From positions 1-64,000 of the forward strand of contig JAGFNQ010004027.1 in the NCBI GenBank assembly GCA_024364735.1: a DNA stretch of 64,000 nucleotides, read 5' to 3'. Shown here in pieces: positions 10,208-22,792 of this stretch. The stretch is from Boesenbergia rotunda (Eukaryota; Streptophyta; Magnoliopsida; Zingiberales; Zingiberaceae). The notes below the pieces were generated by a model, which did no database searches, was not told the DNA's origin, and saw only the letters and a program-made list of their open reading frames with translations. The position numbers were made by a program, and so were the translations under genes. How positions within the stretch are numbered: position 1 is the first letter of the stretch; the number at the start of each line of letters is the position of its first letter.

Positions 10208-13200
10208 ATGTCTTCTCTGAATTTGCGTTCCATTTTGGACACCAATAAGTTAACTAAGGCCAAAAGGATTGAAAAGGCACCAAAAGGCACTTGCCATCAC
10301 TGCGGCAAGGAGGGCCACTGGCGAAAAAACTGCAAGGTTTATCTTGAGTCCTTGAAGAAGAAGGCATCCGATGCCCCATCCTCTTCAGGCATCTTCGTTA
10401 TTGAATGTCACTCTATTTCCTCATACACCTGGGTACTTAATACTGGGTGTAGCTCACATATATGTAATGACATACACGGGCTAAGGAATAGAAGAAGACT
10501 CGTCAAGGGAGAAGCGAATTTGCGAGTTGGAAATGGAGCAAAGATTGCTGCTATTGCCATCGGAACATATTTGCTAAAGCTCCCTACTGGACTTGTCTTA
10601 GAATTGGATAATTGTTATTTTGTTCCTTCGTTAATAAAGAACATTGTATCTATTTCATGCTTGAATGAAAAGGGTTACCATTTAACTTTTAGTAACATTT
10701 GCTGTTACATAACTTTAAATGGTGTTCTTTATGGGACCGAAACTTTATGCAATGGTATCTACACGTTAGATTTATCCGGTAACATTTTCAATATCGAAGT
10801 TAGCAACAAACGTGCTCGAATAGATAATCAAATAGACTCCTATACGTGACATTGTCGTCTTGGCCATGTAAGTAAGAAACGCATGACCAAATTACACCGA
10901 TGTGGAATTCTGGAATCATTTGAACCCGGTTCATTTGATACATGCGAATCATGCTTAAAAGGCAAGATGGCCAAATTACCCTTTTCCGGAAAAGGTAAAC
11001 CAATGGGAGAATTGCTTGGTCTAATACATACTGATGTATGTGGACCAATGTCAACTCTTGCACAAGGAGGTTATAGCAACTTCATTACCTTTATCGATGA
11101 TCACTCACAATTCGGGTATGTGTTCTTAATGAAACACAAATCTGAAGCTTTTAAGAAATTCAAAGAGTTCAGAAGTGAAGTAGAGAAACAGCTTGGCAAA
11201 AGTATTAAGATACTTCGATTCGATCGCGGTGGAGAATACTTAAGTCAAGAGTTTCAAGATTATCTTAGGGACAATGGAATATTGTCTCAATGGACTCCAT
11301 CATATACACCACAGCATAATGGTGTATCTGAGAGGCATAACCGAACCTTGATGGACATGGTTAGATCTATGATGAATCATGCAACTCTTCCAAAATCCTT
11401 TTGGGGCTATATGCTTAAGACAGCTGTTTACTTGCTAAACAGAGTCTCGACCAAGGTAGTCTCTACTACTCCATATGAGACGTGGAATAGTAAGAAACCT
11501 CATTTATCTCACCTAAAGCTATGGGGTTGTCCTGCTTATGTAAAGCGCACTGTATCAGACAAATTGGATGCTAAGTCTGATAAATGTCTATTTATTGGAT
11601 ACCCTAAGGAAACGAAGGGTTACCAATTCTATCATCCCTTGGAACAAAAGGTGTTTGTTTCAAGGCATGCTGTATTTCTAGAAAAAGAATTTCTTTTACA
11701 AGAAAACAGTGGGAGTAGCATTGAACTTGAAGAAGTTCAAGAAACTCCAATAGACATTACAGAGGCACCTAGTCTACACCCACAACCAATAACTCATAAT
11801 GATGAGCTATCAGTTGAACCTAAAACAACACCACTTCTTCGTAAGTCTGATAGGACACGTAATATTCCAGAGAGATACGGATTTCTCATAAGTGAATCGA
11901 ACGACGTGTTACTCATTAACGATGACGAACTTATCAGTTATGAAGATGTTCTGAAAAATTCAGAAAGGGATAAATGGCTTGAAGCCATGAAGTCGGAAAT
12001 GGATTCTATGTACAAAAATCATGTATGGGACTTGGTTAACCCACCTGAAGGGATTAAGCCCATAGGGTGCAAGTGGGTTTTCAAGAAGAAAACCGACATA
12101 GAAGGTAATGTTGTTACCTTTAAGGCTAGATTAGTGGCAAAAGGATATCGTCAGAAATAAGGAATTGATTATGACGAAACCTATTCGCCAGTAGCTATAC
12201 TTAAATCCATTCGGATGCTCCTGGCCATAGCAGCTCATTATGATTATGAGATATGGCAAATGGATGTGAAAACAGCTTTCCTTAATGGAAACCTGCTTGA
12301 GGATGTATACATGATACAACCTGAAGGTTTCACATCGGTTAATAAAACCAAAGTATGCAAGCTTCGATGATCCATATATGGACTAAAGCAAGCATCCAGG
12401 TGCTGGAACATCCGTTTTGATGAGACAATCAAATAGTTTGATTTCTCACAAAATCCTGACGAACCTTGTGTGTACAAGAAGGTTAGTGGGAGTGCAGTCG
12501 TATTCCTAGTGTTATATGTCGATGACATATTACTTATAGGAAACGATATATCAGTCTTACAGTCAGTTAAAATTTGATTGTCCAAAACTTTCTCCATGAA
12601 AGACCTGGGAGAAGCAACCTATATCCTTGGGATTAGAATCTATAGAGATAGATCAAAACGATTGCTTGGTCTTTCGCAGTCTACATATATAGACCGAGTG
12701 CTAGAAAGGTTTAGCATGTCGGAATCCAAGAAAGGTTACCTTCCCATCAGGCATGGGATCAACCTTTCGAAGTCTATGTGTCCGCGCACAGAAGACGAGA
12801 GGATTTGCATGAATAAGATTCCTTATGCATCCGCGATAGGATCTATCATGTATGCTATGTTATGTACTAGGCCCGATGTATCGTATGCTCTGAGCGTCAC
12901 AAGCAGATACCAGTCTGATCCAAGAATGGATCATTGGGCGGCTGTCAAGACAATCCTCAAGTACTTAAGAAACACTAAGGATGTGTTCCTAATATATGGA
13001 GAAGGTGATATGGTAATACGTGGGTATACAGATGTCAGTTTCCAGTCAGATAAGGATGACTCCAAATCTCAGTCCAGATACGTATTTTTTTTGAATGGAG
13101 GCGCAATAAGTTGGAAGAGTTCCAAGCAAGACACCGTAGCGGATTCTACCACGGAAGCGGAATATATTGCAGCTTCGAAAGCAGCAAAGGAAGCAGTCTG

Positions 13201-13501
13201 GATCAAAAAGTTTATCTCAGAACTTGGTGTGGTTCCAACCATTGATGAAGCAATACCGGTTTACTGCAACAACAATGGAGCTATTGCACAAGCAAAGGAA
13301 CCAAGGTCTCATCAGCGATCCAAACATGTGCTTCGCCGCTATCATCTGATCAGAGAGATTATAGGTAGGAATGATATACAAATTGAGAAAATTCCCACTG
13401 AAAGGAATTTAGCGGATCCTTTAACTAAGGCCTTGCCTCAAAGCAAGTTTGAGGGTCATGTTAGAGCCTGTGGTATTGGATACCGTACCGATTGGCATTA
13501 G
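10208..13501 (+). pseudogene. Copia gag-pol polyprotein, five in-frame stops, gag mostly deleted
   Basis: A single reading frame encodes the retroelement proteins. The gag start SSLNLRSILDTNKLT is joined directly to KAKRIEKAPKGT and the zinc knuckle CHHCGKEGHWRKNC, so most of the capsid region is missing. The protease has WVLNTGCSSH, with Asn where catalytic Asp is expected. Integrase has HCRLGH...CESCLKGK, then HTDVCGP, FDRGGEY and NGVSERHNRT. Reverse transcriptase has YVDDILLIGND, and RNase H has GYTDVSFQSDKDD and STTEAEY. Stops fall at 10847 (TGA), 12158 (TAA), 12368 (TGA), 12434 (TAG) and 12575 (TGA), all in the same frame with no frameshift. Product would be non-functional. Confidence 0.92.
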
Positions 13502-13504
13502 GCC

Positions 13505-13513
13505 AAGTGGGAG
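13505..13513 (+). other. Copia polypurine tract
   Basis: AAGTGGGAG lies two bases before the 3' LTR start TGTTAG; the normal plus-strand primer position. Confidence 0.75.
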
Positions 13514-13515
13514 TT

Positions 13516-15927
13516 TGTTAGTGATATGAGAAAAATGTCCTAAGGCAATCGCCTTATGATTGTAATTATTTATTTTAATAAATGAATATTCACTATTTGA
13601 GTATACATGTTTGTGTATTTGATTGAGATCTTAAACTCATTTACTGAATGTCTGCAATACAATTCACAGCATGAGAGAATTTGTGATGAATTCACAACTA
13701 GTGATTATCTCTACATGTGCAATTGTGAAGTATTGAAATTGTCCCTAGTCGATGAATTGATAAATACGGACACTATCAATTCTGTTGAGACTAGCATGGG
13801 TTATTCTCTAATCAGCTGATTCTCACTGGCTGGTGACATTGAGATGTTCGGAGATAAACATGAATGCTAGTTAAAGGAACTAGTTCATTAGAGTGACTGA
13901 CTGTAAAACTTCATATGGTAATCTACATATAGATATGTCAGTGAAGTTCTTACTGCAGCTTAAGTGCGATGTTCCTTTGACTTGCGGTGTTCAAGTCATC
14001 TTGGTCATGGAGACTTATACTTTGACATCTTAAGCAAGCATCTCCAAGGAGGTGTGGACCCAGGATGATTGGGTATAAGCCGAAGTGCCCGAAGATGTTT
14101 GAACAGCTTACAAAGGATTCACCACTCCTTGCGAGGAGATGTATACCCGAGGCCTATCGTCAGATTGTTACTCGAAGCCTCTGGCCAGAGCATGACATAT
14201 TCAGAGTATGAATCTCTTAAATATATGAGAGTAATTAGAATCTGTAGGACGAGAAAACGTTACTTGGTCTAGGTGTGACGTAGTCAGCCTAGTGGGGACT
14301 GACACACATAGATCATGTCCTGAACCAAGTGGGTATAAGATGGTGAAGGGAATGGGGCACGATTCATTATAGCTGCTGAAGGGTTTCAGAATCATTTTTG
14401 AGGTCAACCGTTGATCTTTCAATTAATTGGGGATCATAATGTACTACTAGGTGTCACTCATGATCGTTCTATAATTAATTAGTTAATTATGGACGGCCAA
14501 CATAAATTCAAAGCATATTTGGTCACACGCATAACGAGTAATTCGAAGGATTTAAAACGAGTTGAAAATTGGATTTTCCAATCAAGAAAGATTAAGTTTG
14601 GTTGAGCCAAACGATTAGTCAAAACTGAATTTATTTCAGACGCATCGGAAACATAGAATGGCTAAGTCTTTAAAGACTTAATGGGTGAATTAAATAAGTT
14701 TAATTCATTAAGGGATTTAATCCAAGGTGGTATGTTTTATTATAAGCTTAAAATAATCCATGGGATTATTTGAATTAAAATAAACCAATGAGTTGGTTTG
14801 TTTTATAAAAATTTATAATAAATCAAAGATGACAAAATTTAATCCATTGGTGGGTTTTGAACCATGGACCTATGGTTTGGATGAAAACTTGGCCGATCAC
14901 TTGAGTTGAATTCTCTCGTGTGTAAATTTTGGCCTGTAATTTATTTGAACCAAGATGGGTCGGCCAAGGAGAATATTCTCCTTGGTTTGGCCGGCCCTCT
15001 CTCTCTCCTTCTCTTTTGTTTTGTTTTAATCAATCATGGATTGATTGGAGATTTATTCCATAAGATGGAAGAGGCTTGATTGATTTTTATCATGAATTAA
15101 AATTTGATTTTAATCATGAGACAAAAATCAATTATGGTTTGATATAAAAATTATGCCAAAATTAAAAGGCTTGGTTGTTTTTTTATCATGAATTAAAATT
15201 TGATTTTAATCATGAGACAAAAATCAATTATGGTTTGATATAAAAATTATGCCAAAATTGAGAGGCTTGATTGAGGAGGAGCTCCCTATATAAAGGACCC
15301 AAGGGGTGCTATGAAAATGATCCATCCAAGTATTCTTGCCTGGGCTCTCTCCCTCTCCTCCCTTCTTCCTCTTGGTTGGCCACAAAGTTCTTCTCCCTTC
15401 TTCTTGCCGTGAGCACAAGGAGAAGCACCGAGGCGACGAAGTTCTTCCGTTGGGACGATCTTCCTCTCCGGCCATCATCACCTTGGGATTGGGCGCAAGT
15501 CATCTTCCTCCTTCTCGTCGGAATTGTCGGCCAACCTTGGTAGTGAGTTTTTCCGATGTGATTACTTCTCTCTTGGTTTTCCTTGTCGCGTTCTCGGAGA
15601 ATCTAGTAGTTCTCGAGAACACGAAACTCGTGGCTTTGCGAAGTCATCCCGAAATACTCGGCGTGGACGCGAATAGAGGCGGAGCTTCCGAGGGACACTT
15701 ACGGTTGGATCTCGTCCCTTCCTTCGAGTTACGCGAGGTAATCAGTAAATTAGTTTACGTTTCTGTAAAATTTTAAATATATGATCATGTCTACACAAGA
15801 TAAAGTTGCATGCTTAGATGTGTGGTTAAATAATCTGAGAAATTATTTATGCTAAATCTTCCGCTGCACGTAATTAATTTTAAAATTACGAACCTGCATC
15901 CATGTCAACATGCACCCGGTCCCAACA
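13516..15927 (+). repeat. Copia 3' LTR (2412 bp)
   Basis: Starts TGTTAGTGATATGAG and ends GGTCCCAACA. It carries the TATA box at 15287-15294 and the same internal duplication (15085-15245) as the 5' LTR. Small indels separate the two LTRs, for example near 15525 and 15640, so the insertion is not brand new. Confidence 0.92.
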
Positions 15928-17463
15928 GAACATTTATTTGAATGAAAGGGTTAAGGAATTACTTGCAATAATTGAAAAAAAAAACACGGAGGCTCAATCA
16001 AGCTATCCTGTAGTCGATCCTCTTTCTGAACCAGTAGCTTGTAGAACAAGGAGAAGGAGAGGACGTGACTGAAGTCAGTATGATTACAGGGATACTCCAA
16101 TTTGCAGTCCATTATGGCACCAGCTATTACCTAAGGGGAAGCGAAGCAAGAAACAAATATCAGTTGTCATAGACAAGGGAAAAAGAAAAATTAGTGGGTA
16201 TGTTATGGATGAAGCAAGAGAAACCATAACTGTAATGGAAGTAATGTCTGAAAAAGACATATAGGAGGAAACAAATAGGATCGTCGAACTCTACAAAATA
16301 GGCAACAAGGCATTGTTGTATGTGATTTACTTTCATGTAAAATAGGTCAATTATATTGATTTTGGTCATTAATTATTTTTTTTATATTTATCGATGTAGT
16401 TTGTGAAGAAGCATTTTATGAATTCAAAGAAGAAAAATCAAGATAAAGATGTAGCCTACCTGCTAAATAAATTGGAGAAACTAAAGTAAGTTATGACATA
16501 TAGTTTATTTAATATATCTTTTTCTTTAATATATTAACTTATCGATTAACTTTGCAGGTTGACAACTGAATTAATTTGGGAGGATGCACCCTTTAGTTTG
16601 AATATATATTCATTCTTATTTGTTCTGAATGGAGAGGTTTTACATAAGGCGAGGTAATTGAAGCCTTTTGTAAAATTCTATTTAGGGGTGCATCCGCATG
16701 TAGTAGGTCATACAACAAGTCAATACATTGTTCAACCTTCTTCACAATAAGGGATCTAAATGAATTTAGAATATATATTGTAGTAGAACTAATTTTATGA
16801 TTTGGTTATTAATAATTTTGTCTGTGCTTTTTTTATTAGTTATCAATAAGATCCTCAAGAAAGTTTGGCCTGCAACAAGTGATGAAGACAGATATAATAG
16901 ATGAAGGTTTCAGATATATTTTAATACCTTTGTGCAGTGATAATGCACACTTTTACTTGTTGTCGATGGATACAAAATCAATGACTTTCAATCATTTCAA
17001 TTCTCTTGCTAGTGGTCGTAAATATAAATATGAATTTGCCTCAGCGGTGAGCAACCATTATTCATTTCTATGTTAATCATTTAGTATAAAATCTCATTGA
17101 TATTGAATTTTAAATTCATGATCTTACTTACAGGTAAAAGAATTAAAACAATACACTCACGAGCAACTGAGATCTATTCATCCATATCTAGAAATTTATC
17201 ATCCCTTGGACCAATGGAGCTCTGTCAGAGCAAATTGTCCCCAACAAGAAGCTAGGTAAGTAAATGAGGATGAGTTTCAATTGAAAAATAATTTATAAAA
17301 TATATGAAAATTAAAAATGCTGATGTTATTTGCAGTGTGGATTGTGTCTTTTTTTTGATGAAATACGTTTGATGTCTCCTATACAATGAGAAGATGGACT
17401 TCAAACAAGGAGACATGAGAAAAATAAGATTTGATGTAACACTTTTAATTCTGAGGGACATGT
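15928..17463 (+). pseudogene. MULE-borne Ulp1-type protease gene, copy A (3' part)
   Basis: Ulp1/C48 cysteine proteases remove SUMO-like tags; copies carried by Mutator-like elements are known in plants (the Kaonashi/KIU group), role uncertain. The 5' half was cut off by the Copia insertion. Visible are a linker with basic segment CRTRRRRGRD and KRSKKQ, then several exons with plausible GT-AG introns. The catalytic exon reads PLCSDNAHFYLLS and NHFNSL (His and Asn of the triad), the next carries CPQQEA (oxyanion Gln), and the last begins VDCVFFLMKY (Cys at 17343-17345). A TGA at 17370-17372 interrupts the tail CLLYNEKMDFKQGDM. Other stops occur in the linker. All expected catalytic residues remain, but the gene is broken. 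Confidence 0.75.
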
Positions 17464-17615
17464 GTTGTAAAACATTGGATTAATCTGTAATTGTATTGTT
17501 GTAAACAATATTCTATGGTGTTGTAAACAAATTAAATTGTGTATAGTTTTGTCACATCTATATAATTGTATGGTAAGAAAAACAATTATGTGTTGTTTAT
17601 TAAACTCCAATTGTT

Positions 17616-19075
17616 GCATTGTTCTGTGCCAACTGATACTGTATGAGAACATAATTGATACTTATTAGGACTAAGTTTGGACACCAAAAATAACATCTCC
17701 TAGCTTAACTCTAACTAGTGATATCGAGTTTTGAGAAATTCAAATATCCTAGGTCCATTAGTGGGTTTCCACCGAAACCCACTGATGGACCTATAAAACT
17801 CCTTCTATGCCAAATTCTGAAAATACGAGTTCATGGTCTGCAAGGAATCCAATTTTGGTATGCATTGTGTATTTAGGTAGTCTTCAGATGGAACCTTCTT
17901 GTTTCAAGTTTAAACAAATGTAAGCTTGTTTTGATCATTCTTGAGTATTTCGATAAAATGAGAGCATTTTGTCACAACTTGTAGAATTATATAAAAGATT
18001 GCCCTATAAATATTTAATTTAATAAATCATGATAAAATATTATAAAAATTATTTTTAAAATGGAAAAAAAATTTAGATTACGGATTACTGATAAGATGGT
18101 TTCAGGCCCAGCGTGGCCTGAATAAGATGGTTTCAGGCCCAGCGTGGGCCTGAAATCAGATGATTTCAGACCCTCTGATAACCAAAAGCAAGGTTTCATA
18201 TTACTGATTGTATAGAAAACAATTACAGATTACTGATTCCATATTACTGATTTCTATAGTATAAACATATAGAAATAAAAAAATAGTGGTTATGGATGTT
18301 ATAGCTAAGAAAAACTAATAAAAAAATATTATAATCAAATTATAAATGTGGAAAAAAACTAATATTGAATTATAAAATATGAAGATAGATAATAAATAAT
18401 TAAGATAGTTCAAATAAAATATAAAGATGAGAAAAATTAAAGAGATAGGGATGATTTAATAAAATAAGCTCTGATTCTGCATTGTTGTTGCATTGTTCTG
18501 TGCCAACTGATACGGTATGAGAACATAATTTCATTAGGACTAAGTTTGAACATCAAAAATATCATCTCCTAGCTTAACTCTAACTAATGATATCGAGTTT
18601 TGAGAAATCAAAATATCCTAGGTCCATCAGTGGATTTCCACCGAAATCCACTGATGGACCTAAAAACTCCTTCTATGTAAAATTCTGAAAATATGAGTTC
18701 ATGGTCTGCAAGGAATCCAATTTTGGTATGCATTGTGTATTTAGATAGTCTCCAGATGGAACCTTCTTGATTCAAGTTTAAACAAATGTAAGTCTGTTTT
18801 GATCATACCTGAGTATTTCAATAAAATAAGAGCATCTTATCACAACTTGTAGAATTATATAAAAGATTGCCCTATAAATTTTTAATTTAATAAATCATGA
18901 TAAAATATTATAAAAATCATTTATAAAATGGAAAAATAAACTTAAGGTCACATTGGGCCTGAAATAAGAGAATTTCAGGCCCATGGTGGGCCTGAAATCA
19001 GATGATTTCAGGCCCTGCGTGGGCTTGAAGTTCCCATTGGGCCTGAAGTCAGTAGATTTCAGGCCCTCTGCAAAA
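17616..19075 (+). repeat. Two direct copies of MULE spacer unit with palindrome and hairpins
   Basis: Two direct copies with a period of 869 bp. Each starts with a CTGATAC(T/G)GTATGAGAAC region, then TAACTCTAACTA(G/A)TGATATC, a 42-bp palindrome, TTCATGGTCTGCAAGGAATC, GTCACAACTTGTAGAATTA, and finally GGCCTGAAATC hairpins (18096-18175 and 18943-19072). Inverted copies occur at 22793-23844 and diverged copies at 54600-56255. The position, next to Ulp1 genes, marks them as part of the MULE family. Confidence 0.85.
17751..17792. repeat. 42-bp palindrome of spacer unit
   Basis: Arms AGGTCCATTAGTGGGTTTC and GAAACCCACTGATGGACCT around a 4-base centre, with one mismatch. Equivalent palindromes lie at 18620-18661, 23179-23220 and 54778-54819, and a degraded one at 55819-55860. 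Arm changes are partly compensatory (GGGTTTC/GAAACCC in one copy, GGATTTC/GAAATCC in another), so pairing is kept. Confidence 0.85.
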
Positions 19076-19740
19076 AATTTAAAAATAGAGATATAAAAAA
19101 TTAATAAAAAAAATATAAATTTGGACCCCATAAAAACCTATAATTTAAATGAAGATATAAAACAAACTAAACTATAAAGAATGAAATATAAAATATGAAT
19201 AAATACATACAGTTTATATAGTAAAATAATTTTTATAGATAAATACATAATCAATAAAATTAAAATAAAATCAAAGTAAAAATATTTTTATAGAGTAAAT
19301 ATTTTTATACATTTTATAAAGATAAGAAAATTATAATAAATCCCAAATAATATATAGTATACATTAGAAATACTTAATTAATAAATATAGTTCAAATAAT
19401 AAAAATTAATATATATAAGAAATAACATCCATGTAGGGCCTGACATTTGGGAATATCAGGCCCAGCATTGAGCGAGGTGTATAGCGTCCTCCGGAGCCTT
19501 GTGGTTAGCAATCGTCTACTTCCTCCTGAAGGTAGCGTGTTTTCCTCCATTGGAGTCGTGTGGTTAATATCCTCGTAATCGGACCACTGGGAATGTACGT
19601 ACCCTAATATTTAGTTTTTGATTTCACTAATGGTTGTTCACCTAGGGTTAGCGATAGTCTATAGTGACTGACCGAATCTGAGCAGGCCCTTTATCTACAA
19701 AATTTAAGTGTTAATTTTGTTTGTGTCTCATTGCTATTTT
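19076..19740. other. AT-rich spacer before Ulp1 gene B
   Basis: Very AT-rich to about 19430, then one isolated GGCCTGA...TCAGGCCC hairpin (19437-19466) and a GC-richer stretch that may be promoter or 5' leader of gene B. No coding frame recognised. Confidence 0.5.
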
Positions 19741-22543
19741 ATGGTTTCTAAGTTTCGGATGGCTCCAACAAAATCGTCATCAAAGCAAGGCGCTCCAAAA
19801 AAATCGACTAAACAGCACGGTGTGGGTCGAAGTAAAAAAAGACAATTGACACAAGAAAAAAAACAAAATGCTTTCCGATTATACAAGTTTTGTCAACAGA
19901 GGACGAAGTAAAAGAATAAACTGGAAAAGTAGCCTTTACCATTTCAGAAATTTTATTGATTCTATTAACCCCACAAAAGCACAAGAACAGTTGATTCGAG
20001 ATACACCCTTTTCTTGGGTCCTCGACCTCCCAAATAGTTCTTGTGTAAGACTCCAGGTCCAGAATATGTTCGATAATCGGGATCAAGAAGAACATAGCTT
20101 TATCTTCCATGGGAAAAAACTCAAAATCACAAAGGTTGATATTTCACTGATTCTAGGGCTATCCGACACTGGAGAGATAGTCCAACTTGATTCAAATGAG
20201 GCCTCGAGCCCACTGTACAAGCAATATTTCGAAGAGTCAGGTTGTTCTGCTAAGAATTTGGAGAAACTCATAATGCAGTCAAGATCCAATGACAAGCTCT
20301 ACTGTCAGTTGTATCTACTGTATTTTTTTTTTGCTACTGTTCTATTTTGTGGTACTAGCAGCATAGTTACTATTCCTGTCCTCTCACTGATTGACTGTGT
20401 AGATGATTTTAACAACCTAGCTACCTATAATTGATGTAATGTCGTGTACAATTTCATGACTCCTCAGTTGGAAGCCATTGGAAAGGAGGTTACGTTGAGG
20501 CAAAGACCATATGTAGATGATTCAACCCAAACGGCCAAGGCTCCCTTGCTCAAGGGATTTCCAAATATTTTGGCTGTAAGTTAGAGTACATATAGCTGCT
20601 CATATATTTTTTGATGGATATTATTTACTCAATATAATCATTTTGCAGGTATGGATGAGTGAACATATCAGTATTGCTACTCCAGAACATCCTGATAGAT
20701 TGCCAAGAATTCTTCGGTGGAGTTGGCCTAAGTCTCATGTTGAGACTGTCAAAAAGATGATAGACCGTCTGAGCCCACATAAACTTATTGTTGATTTAAT
20801 ACCGACAGAGTTAGAGCTGGATTTGGTACCTCACTACTCTCCACCAACTCAACCACTTGAGGTACAATTTGAGGTATTAAGCAGGCAGCAGAAGGAAGCC
20901 TACAGGCCTTAGATATGGAAGGCTGCAATCAATGTATGGAAAAGCAAGAACAAATTGATACATTATAGCAACAATTATCTATTGCTCTTAAATCTTTGGA
21001 AGATGTTAAAAATGAGATGGCAACCGCCATATGTGAGAAGGATGTAATAATTGCTCAGAAGGATATAATAATTGCTGAGAAGGATTCCTAGCTTAAAGAG
21101 AAAGATGTTATCCACACAAAATTATTATCTATACAAAATAAAATCATAGACACTGCTGACATGAGAATCCGGAGGCTCGAAAAACAATTGGAAAGCAAAG
21201 GGTCAGATGATGTGAGCCACAACTAAAAAAAGAAAGAGAACTGAGAGAAAACAAGCGTACGAGGGCAGAGGCAAAGGCAAATAGATTGTTGTGGATGAGG
21301 ATGAGGATGAGGATGAAGATGAAGATAAAGATGAAGATGAAGAGCCTCCTGCCCCATCAATATCAGAAACCAATTTGCAAACAACAATATCTGCAATCAC
21401 AACGCAAACAATAATATCTGATCAACAAGCAGCTAAAAGTAAAGAAATTCAAAAGATCAAAACCAAAATCTTAAAGAATGCCAGGGCATTTTTTAAGAAG
21501 AATAAAGATGTAGAGATTGCAGAAACATTATTAAAGCTTAGTAAATTAAAGTGAGTTAGTTGCTATCGCGATTGCATAATAATGTAAAACAAAGATGGTT
21601 ATTGTCATTCAATAATAAAATTTAATCATTTCCTTGTTATTAAGTTTCTTATATTTTGTTTATGTAGGTTTTCGGTGAATCCAATATGGTCCAATGAGAC
21701 CTTGTCATTAGATATGCAATCATTTTTTACTATATTTAATTAGAATGACTACACCACTGGGGATTGCATAAATACTTACTGGACAATTTTAGTTAATGAA
21801 GCAAAATCCTCTATCACCATACCACCCCACCATATTCTGTGGGGTGGGGTTAGATGTAAGTAAATGAGCACCTTGTTTTGTTGCTTTTTTCTATGATTTA
21901 GTCCACTAACAGTTCCATTTTAATAAACATAGAAATTGTTTGATGTGATACACGCTGAAGCATTTGAATAAACTGTTGCTACTGATACAGACATGCCAAT
22001 TAGATATATCATCTGTCCTATAAATAATGCAGATGATCATTGGTATCTATTAGTGATTGATCTCGAGGAAGGTAATATCCTTCATTATAATTCTCTCGGC
22101 GCCACAGAAGGCTACACTGCCAAATTTGAGAAAACTGTAAGTTTTATATTTTATATATAAAATGTTACAAGTAGTTTTAATAAAATATATTTTTTACTAA
22201 TGTCATTTGTGTGTAGGTGGTGTTTTTCAAAAATATGAACTGGTCATATTACACGAAATGGAATAAAGGATTGTCTTCTATATCGGGGAAAGACTTTACT
22301 AAAATTGAAGTACAAGGACCCACCTAATGTAGATCGTAAGATTATGTTTATTTTGGTTCAAAAACACATAATCTTTCATGGTTGGATTAATATGCTAACC
22401 ACAATTTAAATATTGGTTTTTTTAGGGTGGATTATGCTTTTTTTCTCATGTGCTATGCTGAAAGTCTAGTGTTTCAGAGATCTACAGGCATTACCCAAAT
22501 CCAAATGAAACCTTATCGATTTAAGGTTGGATATAAATTATGA
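19741..22543 (+). pseudogene. MULE-borne Ulp1-type protease gene, copy B (near full length, inactive)
   Basis: The most complete copy. A basic start MAPTKSSSKQGAPKKSTKQ is followed by a frame slip near 19870-19900. A plant-mobile-domain-like region comes next (INWKSSLYHFRNFIDSI, then ILGLSDTGEIVQLD), running to a TGA at 20432. A 73-bp intron (20576-20648, GT-AG) follows, then WPKSHVETVKKMIDRLSPH, a degenerate coiled coil with repeats of (I/L)(I/A)AQKD, an acidic Asp/Glu run (about 21290-21350) and a C-terminal Ulp1 domain. Ulp1 exons show NADDHWYLLVIDL (His), HYNSLG (Asn) and VDYAFFLMCYAE, where the catalytic Cys is Tyr. Further stops include 20910 and 21969. Known family; function in the element is not established. 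Confidence 0.8.
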
Positions 22544-22792
22544 CAAACAAGTTCTGGAAGGGTAATTTGTAATTATGTTTTGTTGATACAATGCATTTGT
22601 AATTATTATGACAAACATTGTATATTTGTAGTTATAATGTATATAATCAGTAATCTGTAATTGTTTTGTATACAATCTGTTTGAAATCAATGGAACATTG
22701 CTTTCGATCCATGTTGTCGTGTAATCTGTAATCTATAATCTGTCATTATTGTCTATACAATCAATAATATGGAACCTTGCTTTTGGTTATCA

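Larger units (their letters stand above)
6050..15927 (+). mobile_element. Angela-like Copia LTR retrotransposon
   Basis: Two LTRs of about 2.4 kb flank a tRNA-Met primer site, a shortened gag, a full-order Copia pol (protease, integrase, reverse transcriptase, RNase H) and a polypurine tract. Domain order and the gag start SLNLRSILDTNKLT point to the Angela/Tork side of Copia; that lineage call is an inference from motifs. The 5' LTR lacks its first ~20 bp, and the gag-only element adjoins exactly there, consistent with nested insertion. The right flank (GAACATTTATTTG) is Ulp1-element sequence that aligns to uninterrupted DNA at 49471 onward. Confidence 0.9.

Noticed and set aside
6053..15927. 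Copia boundaries drawn at the first shared TG (6053 and 13536) as an intact element lacking a target duplication
   Set aside because: The 3' LTR has a proper TGTTAG start right after the polypurine tract at 13516, so the 5' LTR is truncated by the nested element rather than complete.
21203..21400. 65-codon Ser-rich minus-strand frame
   Set aside because: It is the complement of the Asp/Glu-rich GAGGATGA run in Ulp1 copy B.
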